Both the position numbers and the translations under genes were made by a program. Under the pieces are notes generated by a model. That model did not search any database and was not told the origin of the DNA. It saw only the letters and a program-made list of their open reading frames with translations. DNA of 64,000 nt, from positions 190,553,508 to 190,617,507 of the forward strand of contig CM042685.1 of the NCBI GenBank assembly GCA_023614405.1, read 5' to 3'. This DNA comes from Avena insularis. Its lineage: Eukaryota > Streptophyta > Magnoliopsida > Poales > Poaceae. Shown here in pieces: positions 20,921 to 30,324 of the stretch. Positions within the stretch are counted from its first letter, which is position 1, and each line of letters opens with the position of its first letter.

Positions 20921-22338
20921 GCGGTTGAGACCTCCTGAAAACCACAAAAGATGTGAGATCACCGAAGAAAACAACTGTATGCATTAACTCAACGTTGGTA
21001 TAAATTAAGCATGCAGTTGTTTTGTGCTATTTAAAATTACATCACCGTTGGGCAGAAATAAAGTTAAATGCACTTTTAATACTCAATGGAAAAGATTATG
21101 GTCATGTTTATTAATAACGTTGGTCAATTAATAACTTGAGACATAATCATCTTTAATCACTTTATCACATCTTTATGACAAAATTTAAACAACTTTTATT
21201 GCATTATTGCAATTTAAACCATCTATTTGCAGCGGAAAATTAAAAAATAACTTTCATAAACTTTAAACTTTACAGAAAAAATCTGCCTCTTTCATATTCT
21301 CTAGTCAAATATTCTCTGAAATAAAAGACTAGAAACAACTATGTTGAAAAAGTGCTTAAAACTAAGCGAAAAAATAGAAAAAAAAAAAAAAACAAAAAAC
21401 ATTATCCTGCACATGCATTTAACTATGGTCAGATCCTAGCAATGCCCACCAGCAGCTGCCCGGGCCGCCTGCTTGGCCCATGGCCTGCGGATCGCTCAGC
21501 CCATCACGCGATCTCGGCCGTTCGTGAGCTAGGGTTCCGATCGAACGGTCCAGCGCGCCGATAGGCGGAACAAAACCACCCACCCGGCGCCCCCTGGAAC
21601 CCTAACTCTCATTCGCCCCATCCACTCAAGGCCCCGCCTGCTGGGCTCGGCTGGGCGGCCATGGGACCCGTGCACCCCGCGTGCTCAACGGCGGAGGAGT
21701 CGCGTGAGGCCGAGGCGAGGCGTCTGCATCGCGCCTCCCTCCCTCTCCTCTCGGCCAAGCGAGCTCAGCAACCGAGGCAAGGCGGGCCTCCCGCCCTCCT
21801 CCATGGCACCATCGCTGCAGTGGGGGATCGAGGTGGCGCCACGGCGCGGCCCCCTCCCTCTCCCACCTCTGGCTCGCAGCCCTCCTTCCCCAAAACTTCT
21901 GTCCACCTTCCCCCCACTCCTCGAGCGACGGAGTCAGTGACTGGCGGCGGAGCCGCGGCCCCCTTCTGCCCCCCTTGGCGAGGGTGCGTCCACCCGAGGG
22001 TGAGCGCACGCCCGTCAAGCGGCGCAGTAGCGGTGCCACCTTGCCGGCGCACGTCGGCGGCCGGTGGTTCTTTTTCCCCTCTTGTTGATTCGTTTTCTTC
22101 TGGGATTTTTGGGGTTTGGGGTTTCTTTTGATTTGGGATCTGGGAGGTAAAAAGGGACTTTGGGGATTTGATATGTGGTTTTCTTTGCCCCAGAGGGGTG
22201 TGTTCTTCGTCTAGATGCCTCGCATAGGATGTGTATCTAGATCGAGCGGAACGGCGCGGCCGTAAGGGCAGGTGCACTATAGATCTAGGGTTCCTTTTCT
22301 TCTTTGCTTTTCTACCGAAAAAATAGGACTAGAACCGC
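20921..22338 (-). other. COP-E untranslated leader
   Basis: About 1.4 kb lies between primer site and gag. The gag-proximal part (20940-21350) is AT-rich and intron-like, ending at the TTTTCAG acceptor. The distal part (21430-22090) is strongly GC-rich and carries long but overlapping frames on both strands, without recognisable protein. The most economical reading is a leader with a 5' UTR intron; a captured host fragment in the GC-rich part is possible. Confidence 0.5.
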
Positions 22339-22350
22339 GCTCTGATACCA
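22339..22350 (-). other. COP-E primer-binding site (initiator Met tRNA type)
   Basis: Minus strand TGGTATCAGAGC lies one base after the 5' LTR end. It is the classic Copia primer-binding sequence, complementary to the 3' end of initiator Met tRNA. Confidence 0.9.
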
Positions 22351-22351
22351 A

Positions 22352-22773
22352 TGTTACATTTGCCTTTTGGATCTTCTAGCCTAGATGATTACAGTAGCGC
22401 TCTTTGGGTTGGATCTGAGAGAGTAGAGAGAGACCGGAGAGGTACTACCTGCGCCTTGGCTCGAGGAACACGAGCCAGAGGGGATGCCAGAGGTGGTGTC
22501 CATGACGAAGAGGGGCGACGGCGTGGGCGTGGGTGGTTGAGAGTGGCGGCGGCGGAGCTTCCCGTCGGCCTAGCGCTAAACCCTAATCGGTGGGTATGTA
22601 GGTGGGAGGCGCGACGGTGAACCTCGCACTGCAGCGCCCTGCCCCACCTCTTTATATGCGCGCTGGCGACAGGGGCCCACCAACCATGATAAGGTTGGGC
22701 GCCCCCGATTAGGGCGCGTTGAGGGACTCCGTTCGGACCGTTGGGCCCGAACGTGGGAGAGATCTATCTAACA
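22352..22773 (-). repeat. COP-E 5' LTR
   Basis: It is the partner of 16133-16568 and about 422 bp long. On the minus strand a TATA-like ATATAAAG (22650-22657) would drive element transcription. The right target duplication GTTCT follows at 22774-22778. Confidence 0.92.
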
Positions 22774-22778
22774 GTTCT

Positions 22779-23271
22779 CTTGATCACATTATGTTGATAA
22801 GGTCGATAACTCTGTTTCTCGGGCTTGTATAAGGGCAGGAGCAGACAGTATGGAAAGCTATTGAAAGCTAGCTTGCACAGCAGCAAATATGAAAAGCTGG
22901 CATGCAACAACAACAATAACAATAATAATAACAGTAACAGCCACCGTCTAACAGCAGGATAGTGAGATACTCTTAGAATGGTACTGTACTTGTTATTAAA
23001 GAATCACGGCGCACCTTACATAGCGGGACGAGACAAATTGAACCAGAGCGTGTGAGTTCGATTCTCAGCTCAGTGAGTCCACAGGCGAGAATCAATCAAA
23101 CAAACGCGGTAACAAGTACTACTAGTAGCGGGAAACAAAACAAACAAATGCGGGTATATATAGTAGATCGATGCGCGCAGGCGTCTTAGCTCCGTGTGCG
23201 TGGATCAATCCAACCCCCCGGTGTGACGGGGGATCAGGGCAGAGCCACGCATACGCCGCGGCGTGCGCCGC
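22779..23271. other. Intergenic and 3' flank of the small protein gene
   Basis: It contains a short AAC/AAT microsatellite at about 22908-22935 and otherwise nonrepetitive AT-rich DNA. The 3' UTR of the minus-strand gene at 23272 should lie in its right part, but no unmistakable polyadenylation signal was chosen. A T-arm-like sequence near 23050-23070 was considered and not called a tRNA. Confidence 0.4.
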
Positions 23272-23700
23272 CTAGTTGCCGGCGTGGCCGGCGGCTCCCT
23301 CCGCTGCGGCCGGGGCGCCCGCGGCTCCCGCGGCGGCCTCGGTGACACCGTCCCTGTGCATCTGCGCGTGCCCGCCGGCCTCCTCGTGGACGCCGCCGGC
23401 CATGTTGGCGCCCGCCGCGCCGTGCGCCATGCCCATGCCCGCAGCGCCGTGCGCCATCCCCGCAGCGTCGTGCGCCATCCCGGAGGCGTCGTGCGACATG
23501 TGGCCGGCCCCGTCCTGCAAATGCACGTCAAATTAGCTTACCGGCCAATAGTCGTATAAAGTATGAACACGCCGACGCGCGTCTAATCGGCACGTCGGCG
23601 GCCGGCCGGACTAAATGCGCGCGCGAGAGAGAGAGAGGGGCTGGCGTACCTGGGCGTGTCCGACCGCCGCGCCGGCGTGGTGGCTCGCGTGCTCGGCCAT
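23272..23700 (-). CDS. Small Gly/Ala/His/Met-rich protein, two exons (LEA-like, function unknown)
   Basis: Exon 1 runs 23700-23650 (MAEHASHHAGAAVGHAQ) and exon 2 runs 23514-23272, with a GT donor (23649-23648) and a TTTGCAG acceptor (23515). The joined product is about 97 residues, phase 0 at the junction. It has no cysteine, almost no bulky hydrophobic residues and no signal peptide or membrane helix. Motifs GMAHDAAG, GMAHGAAG and GMGMAHGAAG repeat about every ten residues; the tail is Ala/Gly/Pro-rich. Composition resembles disordered, LEA-like hydrophilins, and the His and Met content could bind metals; neither is shown. A TATA box and two ACGTG cores lie upstream. The intron phase and splice sites support a real gene over a chance GC-rich ORF. 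Confidence 0.7.
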
Positions 23701-23803
23701 TGCTGAAGGTGAGTTGGGGTCGAGGGTGCTTGTCAAATGGTTGTCGGTTTATTCTGCGATGAATGCGCTGGTTGCTGTGATCAGGAAGGACGACGCGCCC
23801 GCC

Positions 23804-23811
23804 AATTTATA
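23804..23811 (-). promoter_or_regulatory. TATA box of the small Gly/Ala/His/Met-rich protein gene
   Basis: Minus strand CCTATAAATTGGC lies about 104 bp upstream of the ATG at 23700. No other ATG lies between the expected transcription start and 23700, which supports that start codon. Confidence 0.65.
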
Positions 23812-23854
23812 GGAGTGGCTCGTGGTAGCTCGCAACTTTCGGTTTACCTGGTGA

Positions 23855-23867
23855 ACGTGCGGACGTG
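23855..23867. promoter_or_regulatory. Paired ABRE-like ACGTG cores
   Basis: ACGTG occurs at 23855-23859 and again at 23863-23867 (GGACGTGGTG), about 45-55 bp upstream of the TATA box. Paired ACGT cores bind bZIP factors of the ABF/AREB type and are common upstream of LEA genes. Abscisic-acid or drought control is therefore plausible but only inferred. Confidence 0.45.
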
Positions 23868-24082
23868 GTGAATCTGTCTGAAACGGCGGTGCGTTGGACG
23901 ACAGCGCGCTTCCGCCGCGCCGCGGATGTCCGGGGCTCAAGGGCCACCTCTCTTCTCCGGCCGGCGCTTCCGGGAATCGGCGAGAGATGTTTCCTTTTTT
24001 TTTTTCTGGTGCGAAACGCATTAGTTACGTGTGAGATTACAAGTTTCGTTCTTGTAAACCGAACACTAAATGAGACCACAGC

Positions 24083-24154
24083 TCCGTCGTAGTCTAGGTG
24101 GTTAGGATACTCGGCTCTCACCCGAGAGACCCGGGTTCAAGTCCCGGCGACGGA
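24083..24154 (+). tRNA. tRNA-Glu (anticodon CTC)
   Basis: The 72-nt gene folds as a cloverleaf. Acceptor strands are TCCGTCG and CGACGGA. The anticodon stem CTCGG/CCGAG encloses loop CTCTCAC with anticodon CTC at 24117-24119. The T arm is CCGGG-TTCAAGT-CCCGG. The internal A box (TAGTCTAGGTGG, 24090-24101) and B box (GGTTCAAGTCC, 24134-24144) for RNA polymerase III are intact. CCA is not encoded, as normal for nuclear tRNA genes. It decodes GAG. It lies between the divergent small protein and LEA_2 genes. Confidence 0.95.
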
Positions 24155-24155
24155 A

Positions 24156-24162
24156 TTTTTTT
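24156..24162 (+). terminator. RNA polymerase III T-run terminator of tRNA-Glu
   Basis: Seven T residues follow the tRNA 3' end after one A. This is the expected polymerase III stop. Confidence 0.85.
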
Positions 24163-24979
24163 GTTCTTTGCTCGCCGTTTAGTCATTTGGTTCATAACAA
24201 GCACATTATTTTATTTTTTTGCGGGGAAGAATCAATGCCACAGGGATGCCGAGAATAAACCTACCCTGCTCATTGTCTCATTGCCCAGCCACAGCAACCA
24301 AAGCGCAGCCAACGCTGCACGTTGCTTAAAGACTAAGATCTTGTACCGGAGTAGCTTTTTTTTCTAGATAAACATCGTGTAGCTTTCTTTACCCAAAGGT
24401 AAAAAAGGGACATAAGCAAAACAAGGAAGTGTATCGCTTAAGCTGTGGAAGCATCCAAAAAAAAAGATGAAATTAGGCCTATTGGTCAGTGGTCACCTAC
24501 CGGCGTAACAGAAACTGGTAAGCTCGCCTCCCTGCACCAGTCCTGACCACCATGGCCTGCTGACCACTGGCACGTTCACCACTCTCACCTTCGCCCACTG
24601 ACCGAGACGACATCCGCGTCCTGGACGGTCAAGATTCGTCCGTCGACTTCCGTGGCCATTTCACACCAGCAGAGAGGGAGAGATCACAGGTCACATGCGT
24701 GAATACTGAGCGGCGATCGTACAGCGGCTCGACTAAATCTGATCCATCTGGAAGAGAAGTCTCCAAAGCGGAAAAGCTCTTCCACTGAGCGAGCAGCTCA
24801 CTCCCCACTCTCCCTCCGGTACTTTCCGCCCGGCCCGGCCCGGGCACCCCCACGCACATGCCACCCAACGCCATTATTATTGTGTTGTCGTGCCATGGTA
24901 AAGCGGCGCAAGGGAACAAGAGAGGGAGCGACACGCGCGCACCCAGGCGAGCAGGCTAGCGACTAGTCGGCGGAGTAGG
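24163..24979 (+). other. Intergenic and 5' flank of the LEA_2 gene
   Basis: No gene or repeat was recognised. The GC content rises toward the right, as is usual before grass genes, but no clear TATA box is seen. An upstream ATG at 24895 (CCATGGTA) opens a 24-codon frame that ends before 24980 and is out of frame with the main ORF. It matters only if the transcript starts above it. Confidence 0.4.
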
Positions 24980-26266
24980 ATGCGGCAGCAACCACTTCCG
25001 CTCCCACCGCGCATGCGCGCGCCGACAGATCGCGAGGCCGCGCCCGGCGACGCCATGGCCAGGCCACCGGAGCGGCGGCAGCAGCAGCTGGGCCAGGGGA
25101 GAAGGCCGTACCGCGCCGCGGAGGGCGACGAGGCTCCCGTCGCCGTCAGGACCAGGCCGCCGGAGCCTGAGCCGCGGCCGAGGCCTCGCCCGGCTACCAA
25201 CCACGCGGCCGAGGCCCGCGCGGCCCTCCTCGCGGACGTGGCCAGGCCACCGGCCCATCCGGAGGGCCGCGCAACTCGAGAGGCTCCGGTCCCCGCCGCC
25301 GTTGCCAGGACTCTGGGGCAGCAGTTCGACGGCACGCCGGAGGGCCGCGCGCCTCCAGAGCCTCCCGCAGCCGCCGTGGCCAGACCGCCGGGGAAGCTCC
25401 ACGACCTGCCGGAGCGCCGCGCGACTCCAGAGGCTCCGGCCCCCACCGCGGCCAGGACGCAAGAGCACCCGCCCGAGGGGCGGGAGGGCCGCGCGGCTCG
25501 GGACGTGGCCAGGACACCCGAGCAGCTCTACGGCGTTCCAGAGGGTCGCGCCGCTCAGGAGGCTCCTGCCCCCACCGTGGCGGCGCCGCCGGAGCCGCGG
25601 CCGGGGCCATACTACGTGCCAGAGGGTCGCGCGGCTCCCGTCGCAACCACCGACAGGCCGCCGGAGCCGAGTCCGTGGCCGTACCCGTACTACTACGAGC
25701 CGGAGCGCCCCCCACGGCGCCGCCGCGCCTCCCCCCTGGCGTCCTGCCTCCTGGCGGCGGTCTTCCTCCTGCTCGCCGGCGGTGGGGCCGCCGCGGCGCT
25801 GTTCCTCCTCTTCCGCCCGCGCCCACCGGACATTGCCGTCTCGGCGGTGCGGCTGCCGTCTTTCGCCGCTGCCAACGGCACCGTCGCCTTCACCTTCGAG
25901 CAGCTAGCCACCGTGCGCAACCCCAACCGTGCGCCGCTCGCGCACTTCGACAGCTCTCTCCGCATCGCCTACGCTGGCGGGGAGATCGGCTCCATCTACA
26001 TCCCCGCGGGTCTCATCGACAGCGGCAGCACCAAGCACCTGACCGCCAGCTTCGCCGTCCAGGCCTTCCCCGCGGCCACACCACCGCCGATGGAGGTCGC
26101 CGCGCAGCAGCCGGCTGCCGCCGTGGTCATGGAGGTGGACTCGCTGCTGGTGGTCAAGGGGAGGGTAAAGATGCTAGGGGTGCTGACGCACCGGGTGCAG
26201 GCCTCCAAGGTGTGTCGCGTCGGCGTCTCGCCGATGGACGGCAGGGTGCTTGGCTTCCGGTGCTGA
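24980..26266 (+). CDS. LEA_2 / NDR1-HIN1-like (NHL) membrane protein with proline-rich repeat region
   Basis: This is a single-exon gene of 428 codons. Residues 1-250 are Pro/Ala/Arg-rich and unstructured. They contain six copies of a P-E-G/R-R-A block near residues 94, 120, 144, 169, 187 and 214, spaced mostly 24-27 residues. A basic stop-transfer flank RRRRASPL precedes one hydrophobic helix (about 253-278, CLLAAVFLLLAGGGAAAALF). The C-terminal 150 residues form a LEA_2 domain: PPDIAVSAVRLPSFA, FTFEQLATVRNPN, YAGGEIGSIYIPAG and final VSPMDGRVLGFRC. NHL proteins sit in the plasma membrane and are tied to defence and stress, but this member's role is unknown. The N-terminus is longer than the usual 30-100 residues. 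It is transcribed toward SEC22. Confidence 0.85.
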   Translation: MRQQPLPLPPRMRAPTDREAAPGDAMARPPERRQQQLGQGRRPYRAAEGDEAPVAVRTRPPEPEPRPRPRPATNHAAEARAALLADVARPPAHPEGRATREAPVPAAVARTLGQQFDGTPEGRAPPEPPAAAVARPPGKLHDLPERRATPEAPAPTAARTQEHPPEGREGRAARDVARTPEQLYGVPEGRAAQEAPAPTVAAPPEPRPGPYYVPEGRAAPVATTDRPPEPSPWPYPYYYEPERPPRRRRASPLASCLLAAVFLLLAGGGAAAALFLLFRPRPPDIAVSAVRLPSFAAANGTVAFTFEQLATVRNPNRAPLAHFDSSLRIAYAGGEIGSIYIPAGLIDSGSTKHLTASFAVQAFPAATPPPMEVAAQQPAAAVVMEVDSLLVVKGRVKMLGVLTHRVQASKVCRVGVSPMDGRVLGFRC

Positions 26267-26855
26267 CGCATTTACAACTAGTTGTTGTTGGGGTTTTGGT
26301 TCAACTGTAAGAAATCACGGCAGAATTTTACAGCAAACAGCAGAATTTCGACTAGAATCATGTGAAATCCCAGGACCAGAAACATTGATCAACCGAACAA
26401 ATTGGAATGAAATGGCCTCTTCTCCAGTAGCATGATGCTGAACGAATTTCATGGTGTTTACAAACGTTGCAGAACATGCCCACGCAGTAGACGGATACTT
26501 GTCGATCAGCCTGAAATCTCACATGTTGAGCTAGCAAAAAGAAACCGTTTGCCATTTCAGAGATCGAAAAGCCAACTCTACACGTCTATTAGTTCATGGA
26601 ATGTGCGGCTCCAAGAATTCATGGAACTCATCCATCAGGATAAGGGCCTATACTACATATCAGAACCATAGATATACTACTATTTGGTACTCTCGTTTGT
26701 TTGGGAGGAATATGCAGCTAAAATGTACTCTCGCTTGAATAGGCAGATGCGGGATAAGCTGTAGAAGCGACTGTCGAGCTAGAATCGATGATACAGTGCA
26801 CCGGGATCTTGAGAAGTCTCCATCTTGTAATTGAGGATGCCCGAGCTTCACTCGG
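26267..26855. other. Convergent 3' flanks of the LEA_2 and SEC22 genes
   Basis: Only 589 bp separate the two stop codons, so both 3' UTRs must lie here. Short frames on both strands are not supported as genes. No repeat was recognised. Confidence 0.5.
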
Positions 26856-29800
26856 TCACCATATCTTGTTCTTGACCCAGAAGAGCATCACTACTATCCC
26901 AATCACAACGGCAACAGGGGCATACTTCCGAATCAAGGCCTGAAAACAACAAGAGGCAATCATGTCAGATCGATACGAAAAGGACAACCACTAATGGTGT
27001 GAAGTGATGTAGATGGCAGGCTAAGCGCACTTTAGATAGGTTGTCCAATACAGATAGTTCGGAGCCAAATATGCCTGTCTCCATGTTTTATCCTTTTGGC
27101 CTACAGTTGCAAGTGTTTTGCGCCTCTTGAAACCAGCATAAAACCGTTCTTATTTTTCAATGGAATGAAATGATAGGAAGATATGCTGCTCATTCTCAGA
27201 AGAAAGTGGTGTACATCAGGTGGCCGTTATACTTAATGATAGACTCAACCAGACAAGATATAACCAGTATTACTCCCTCCGTTCACAATTAGATCGCATT
27301 CTGGGTTTAGTCAAAGTCAAATTTTTAAAGTTTGACTAAATATTTAGCAAAAAATAAAAGTATCTATGATGTAAAACTTATAGTATTGAAATCTTTGTAA
27401 GTTATATTTTTATAATATATGTATTTGGAATAATGAATGTTTATATATTTTCCTATATTCTTGGTCAAAGTTGAAAAAGTTTGACTTAATAAAATCCTAG
27501 AACGCGAAGTAATAAAAAACGGAGGGAGTAACAGAGATAGGGCATAGTATGGCATGCAAGATGACCATACCTATCATAGGATTGCAGAAACTGATTGGAA
27601 ATTGTATGCTAACAAAATAGAAGGAAACATATTACTACTAAGCATTAATTAGCAGGTTATGGGAGATCACAGTGGGACAAAGTTAAGCTTTAACTGCGCG
27701 TTTTTATTTGTTCGGAGTAAGAACTAGAGCAAATGAAATTTGCTGGAAGTGACCAATCAAACTAAAATCAAGTATGAAGTGACAAGGCAATAAATATGGC
27801 CAAGTTTGTGGCTACTCAATTGTGTCAAGCAGAACTTATTGTATAATCTGCTGTAGACAAAGAGCCACGGATGTAAAAAAAAAGTTGGGAACCAAAAGGT
27901 AAAATAAGCAAAAGTTGTTTAGGAAAACGGGAATTATCATAATGCATTTGCAATGCCAAACATAGCCTACATCTTACAATGGACTCTTCAACTAATAAGT
28001 TTGAGAAAAGGAGGGCACTGTAATACTACGAACCAAGCAAGTAGATTTACCTCAAGATTCCTTTCATTTGAGATAATGAAAAAACAAAGATGACAACACT
28101 ACCATGAACAAAAAAGTCATACTTATCTCGTGTCCAATACAGATTCATCATTTGTTCTAGTACGTACTCAGCTTAGCTGATTGGTTACATATATAGTACA
28201 GGTATAAGCTATCAAATACTCCCTCCGTTTCAAAATATAAGATGTTTTAGCTTTGTGAAACAAGTGTATCTAGACTTATTTAGTGTTTAGATTCCTAGTG
28301 AACCTATACACTAAAAGGGGTCTAGATACACTCCTTTCACAAATCTAAAACATCTTATTTTGAAACGGAGGGAGTAGTAGTAGCTATTGGGTACTCATAC
28401 TCAGCTTAGCTGCTTGGATACATATATACTGGAGCAGAAAATGAAGTTGTTAGGTACCTGGCGATTGAGATCCTTTGCCTTGTCTGCATAGATTCTGGTA
28501 TCAGAGGTCAACCTACTAGACATTTGGCTCACCTCTGCAAAGGACAAATAGAAACTTCTCTCAGAGCAACAGTCTTAATTGACAAGGCTGAGGGTTATGA
28601 ATATATGATAATACGTTAGATGGACCATGACAAGTCTTGCTAAAAAGGAAAGTGTTCATGGCAAAGAAGTTCAAAAATATGAAAATGGAGTGTCAAGAAA
28701 CAAAGTGCACAAAAAGCTTGCACTTGTTCTGGAAAATAGGACTAGCAAGAAAACAGAGCGTTAAGGCAGTCATAATACCTCTACATGCAGGTAAGAGATT
28801 CCAAAAGAAGCATGTGTAATAAACTATGGAAGAGTAAAAGGTGCTACTGAAGAAAGGCATATACCAAAAAATATAGTCCAACAGAAATTTCACATAGACC
28901 ATTGAAACCAAGTTATATTTCTGAACCGAACAGACACCCTACTCCCTGATGTCTTGTTTGGGAGCACTTGCAGATAAGTTCCAGCTATATCTAAATATGC
29001 ACAGAAATCTACCACGTGTCTATCAGCCCAGAAAAATATAATGAAGCAAAAACACAATGCAAAGAACATAAGATGACAGTGTGAAACTTACGATCTAGTT
29101 TTTCCCCCACACCAAGAACTTCTTGAACATTGCGAGTCATAATCTGGTGCACCTCGTAGAGCTCATCATTCAACTTGGCAAGGTTCCTTTGGGTTCTGGT
29201 ATCCAAATACAGTTTCCTGGTTTTCTGTATGAATGTGTCTAAACATAGACATATATAAGTTATGAAGCAGTAGCTATTAAGAAAATGAACATGAAGAATG
29301 TTCATATAAGATGCACAAACCGTACCAAATTTGATGAAAGCATATGGCCTTGCAGCAGTTTCAATTTGGCTGCCATTGACCCTTTCAAACTCATTCTTTA
29401 GATCTTCCAAATACTGGAACGCAAGTTTCTTTGGATAAGAACGATCGCACATTGTCAAATAACATACACGGCCCTCAATGATGTAACTGTTTTCTTGAAT
29501 CAAGGTGCAACAATAGCGGCACACTATTTTTACTAAGAGAAACAAGTTACTTCTACAGAAGAGGATTTCCTTCTCAATATACAGTATTAGCAAATTAGCA
29601 TGCATCTTAATACATGCAATCTACAGCAAATGCATCATGAAGACAGATAGTGCATTACAAAAGGTAGAGGGTAGTCCAAGAAAGTGCTTAGTATTCAAGT
29701 CACCACCTTCTTCCACATAAGCAGTAGCAGTATGTTAGTTTGCCTCTTTGAAATGCTAAAGGCAGATCTGAATAAACAGGTTCCATATAAATAGAAACGT

Positions 29801-30273
29801 AGACAAAAAGTGAGTGTGTATTATGCCATAAAGCATAAGAACTACAAATTGTGTCCTGGAATTTTAGAAGGGTACCCAAGTTCCCGAATTAACATGCAAC
29901 TTAAACTACTGGTAAAGTAACTATGGCATGAAGGATTCAGGAAGTCGAAGCTAGTTATCTAATTGGGCTGCACAAGTTGCATGATTCTATTCCTTTTTGG
30001 CACAGAAAACTTTGACAAAAAAAGCACGGATAGATCACCTTTTCTCCAACCAAAATGCTGAAGATGACATACAGGTTAAGGATACTGGAAAAGGTATGGT
30101 CCAGTCTCAATTGACAGCCTTGATGAATCATGATGCCCTTTTGATAAGTTTTTGAACAACAATTTTGCTTGCTGCTTGTAGAAGTCAGCATCCTTCAGAT
30201 CTCGACCATCGTCTAACCCCTCCGCCAATGGAAGGCCATCAGTAACACGGGCTATCATTGTCAGCTTCACCAT
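26856..30273 (-). CDS. SEC22: SEC22, R-SNARE vesicle transport protein (five coding exons)
   Basis: Coding exons on the minus strand are 30273-30086, 29486-29326, 29238-29092, 28534-28458 and 26939-26856. All have GT-AG borders and consistent phase, giving 657 nt and 218 residues, the length of plant SEC22. The longin domain (about 1-120) starts MVKLTMIARVTDGLPLAEG. The SNARE motif (about 130-190) includes LYEVHQIMTRNVQEVLGVG with the R-SNARE core, then MSSRLTSDTRIYADKAKDL. A C-terminal anchor (about 198-214, YAPVAVVIGIVVMLFW) ends KNKIW. SEC22 mediates membrane fusion between ER and Golgi with Qa/Qb/Qc SNAREs. The last intron (26940-28457) holds two Stowaway MITEs. No defects were seen. Confidence 0.95.
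27273..27528. mobile_element. Stowaway MITE in the SEC22 last intron (256 bp)
   Basis: The termini are CTCCCTCCGTTC on the left and a matching inverted GGAGGGAG on the right. TA duplications lie at 27271-27272 and 27529-27530. Subterminal AGTTTGACTAAA and its inverse further support a palindromic Tc1/mariner-derived MITE. Confidence 0.9.
28219..28374. mobile_element. Stowaway MITE in the SEC22 last intron (156 bp)
   Basis: This is an almost perfect palindrome, with CTCCCTCCGTTTCAAAATA at the left and its inverse at the right. It is flanked by TA at 28217-28218 and 28375-28376. It is short and well preserved, so it should fold into a long hairpin in the pre-mRNA. Confidence 0.92.
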
Positions 30274-30324
30274 TTTGAAAAGATGACGAGAAACAAACTA
30301 GCATAGCTAATGTAGAAGTGCGAC
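30274..30324 (-). other. SEC22: SEC22 5' UTR portion of the first coding exon, with upstream ATGs
   Basis: A TGTGCAG acceptor ends at 30325 and the exon begins 30324. A second upstream ATG (minus, near 30303) opens a 21-codon frame that overlaps the true start out of frame. The SEC22 ATG at 30273 has a strong AAAATGG context and matches the conserved family N-terminus, so it remains the chosen start. Confidence 0.65.

Larger units (their letters stand above)
16133..22773 (-). mobile_element. COP-E: full-length Ty1/Copia retrotransposon, decayed
   Basis: LTRs at 16133-16568 and 22352-22773 begin TGTTACAT (16133 side) and end ATCTAACA. They are flanked by an exact 5-bp target duplication GTTCT (16128-16132 and 22774-22778). 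On the minus strand an initiator-Met primer site (22339-22350) follows the 5' LTR and a polypurine tract (16569-16577) precedes the 3' LTR. The internal order is a long leader, gag, protease, integrase, RT and RNase H. Several stops and frameshifts break the polyprotein. Confidence 0.95.

Noticed and set aside
21626..22277. Long GC-rich ORFs on both strands, as a possible gene
   Set aside because: They overlap each other, have no recognisable domain and lie between the COP-E primer site and gag, so they are better explained as leader sequence.
23043..23075. T-arm-like GAGTTCGATTCTCAGC, possible tRNA or SINE
   Set aside because: No acceptor or anticodon stem could be built around it and no A box or T run fits.
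24877..25826. Long minus-strand ORFs opposite the LEA_2 gene
   Set aside because: GC-rich shadows of the plus-strand coding sequence; only the plus frame gives a membrane helix and LEA_2 domain.
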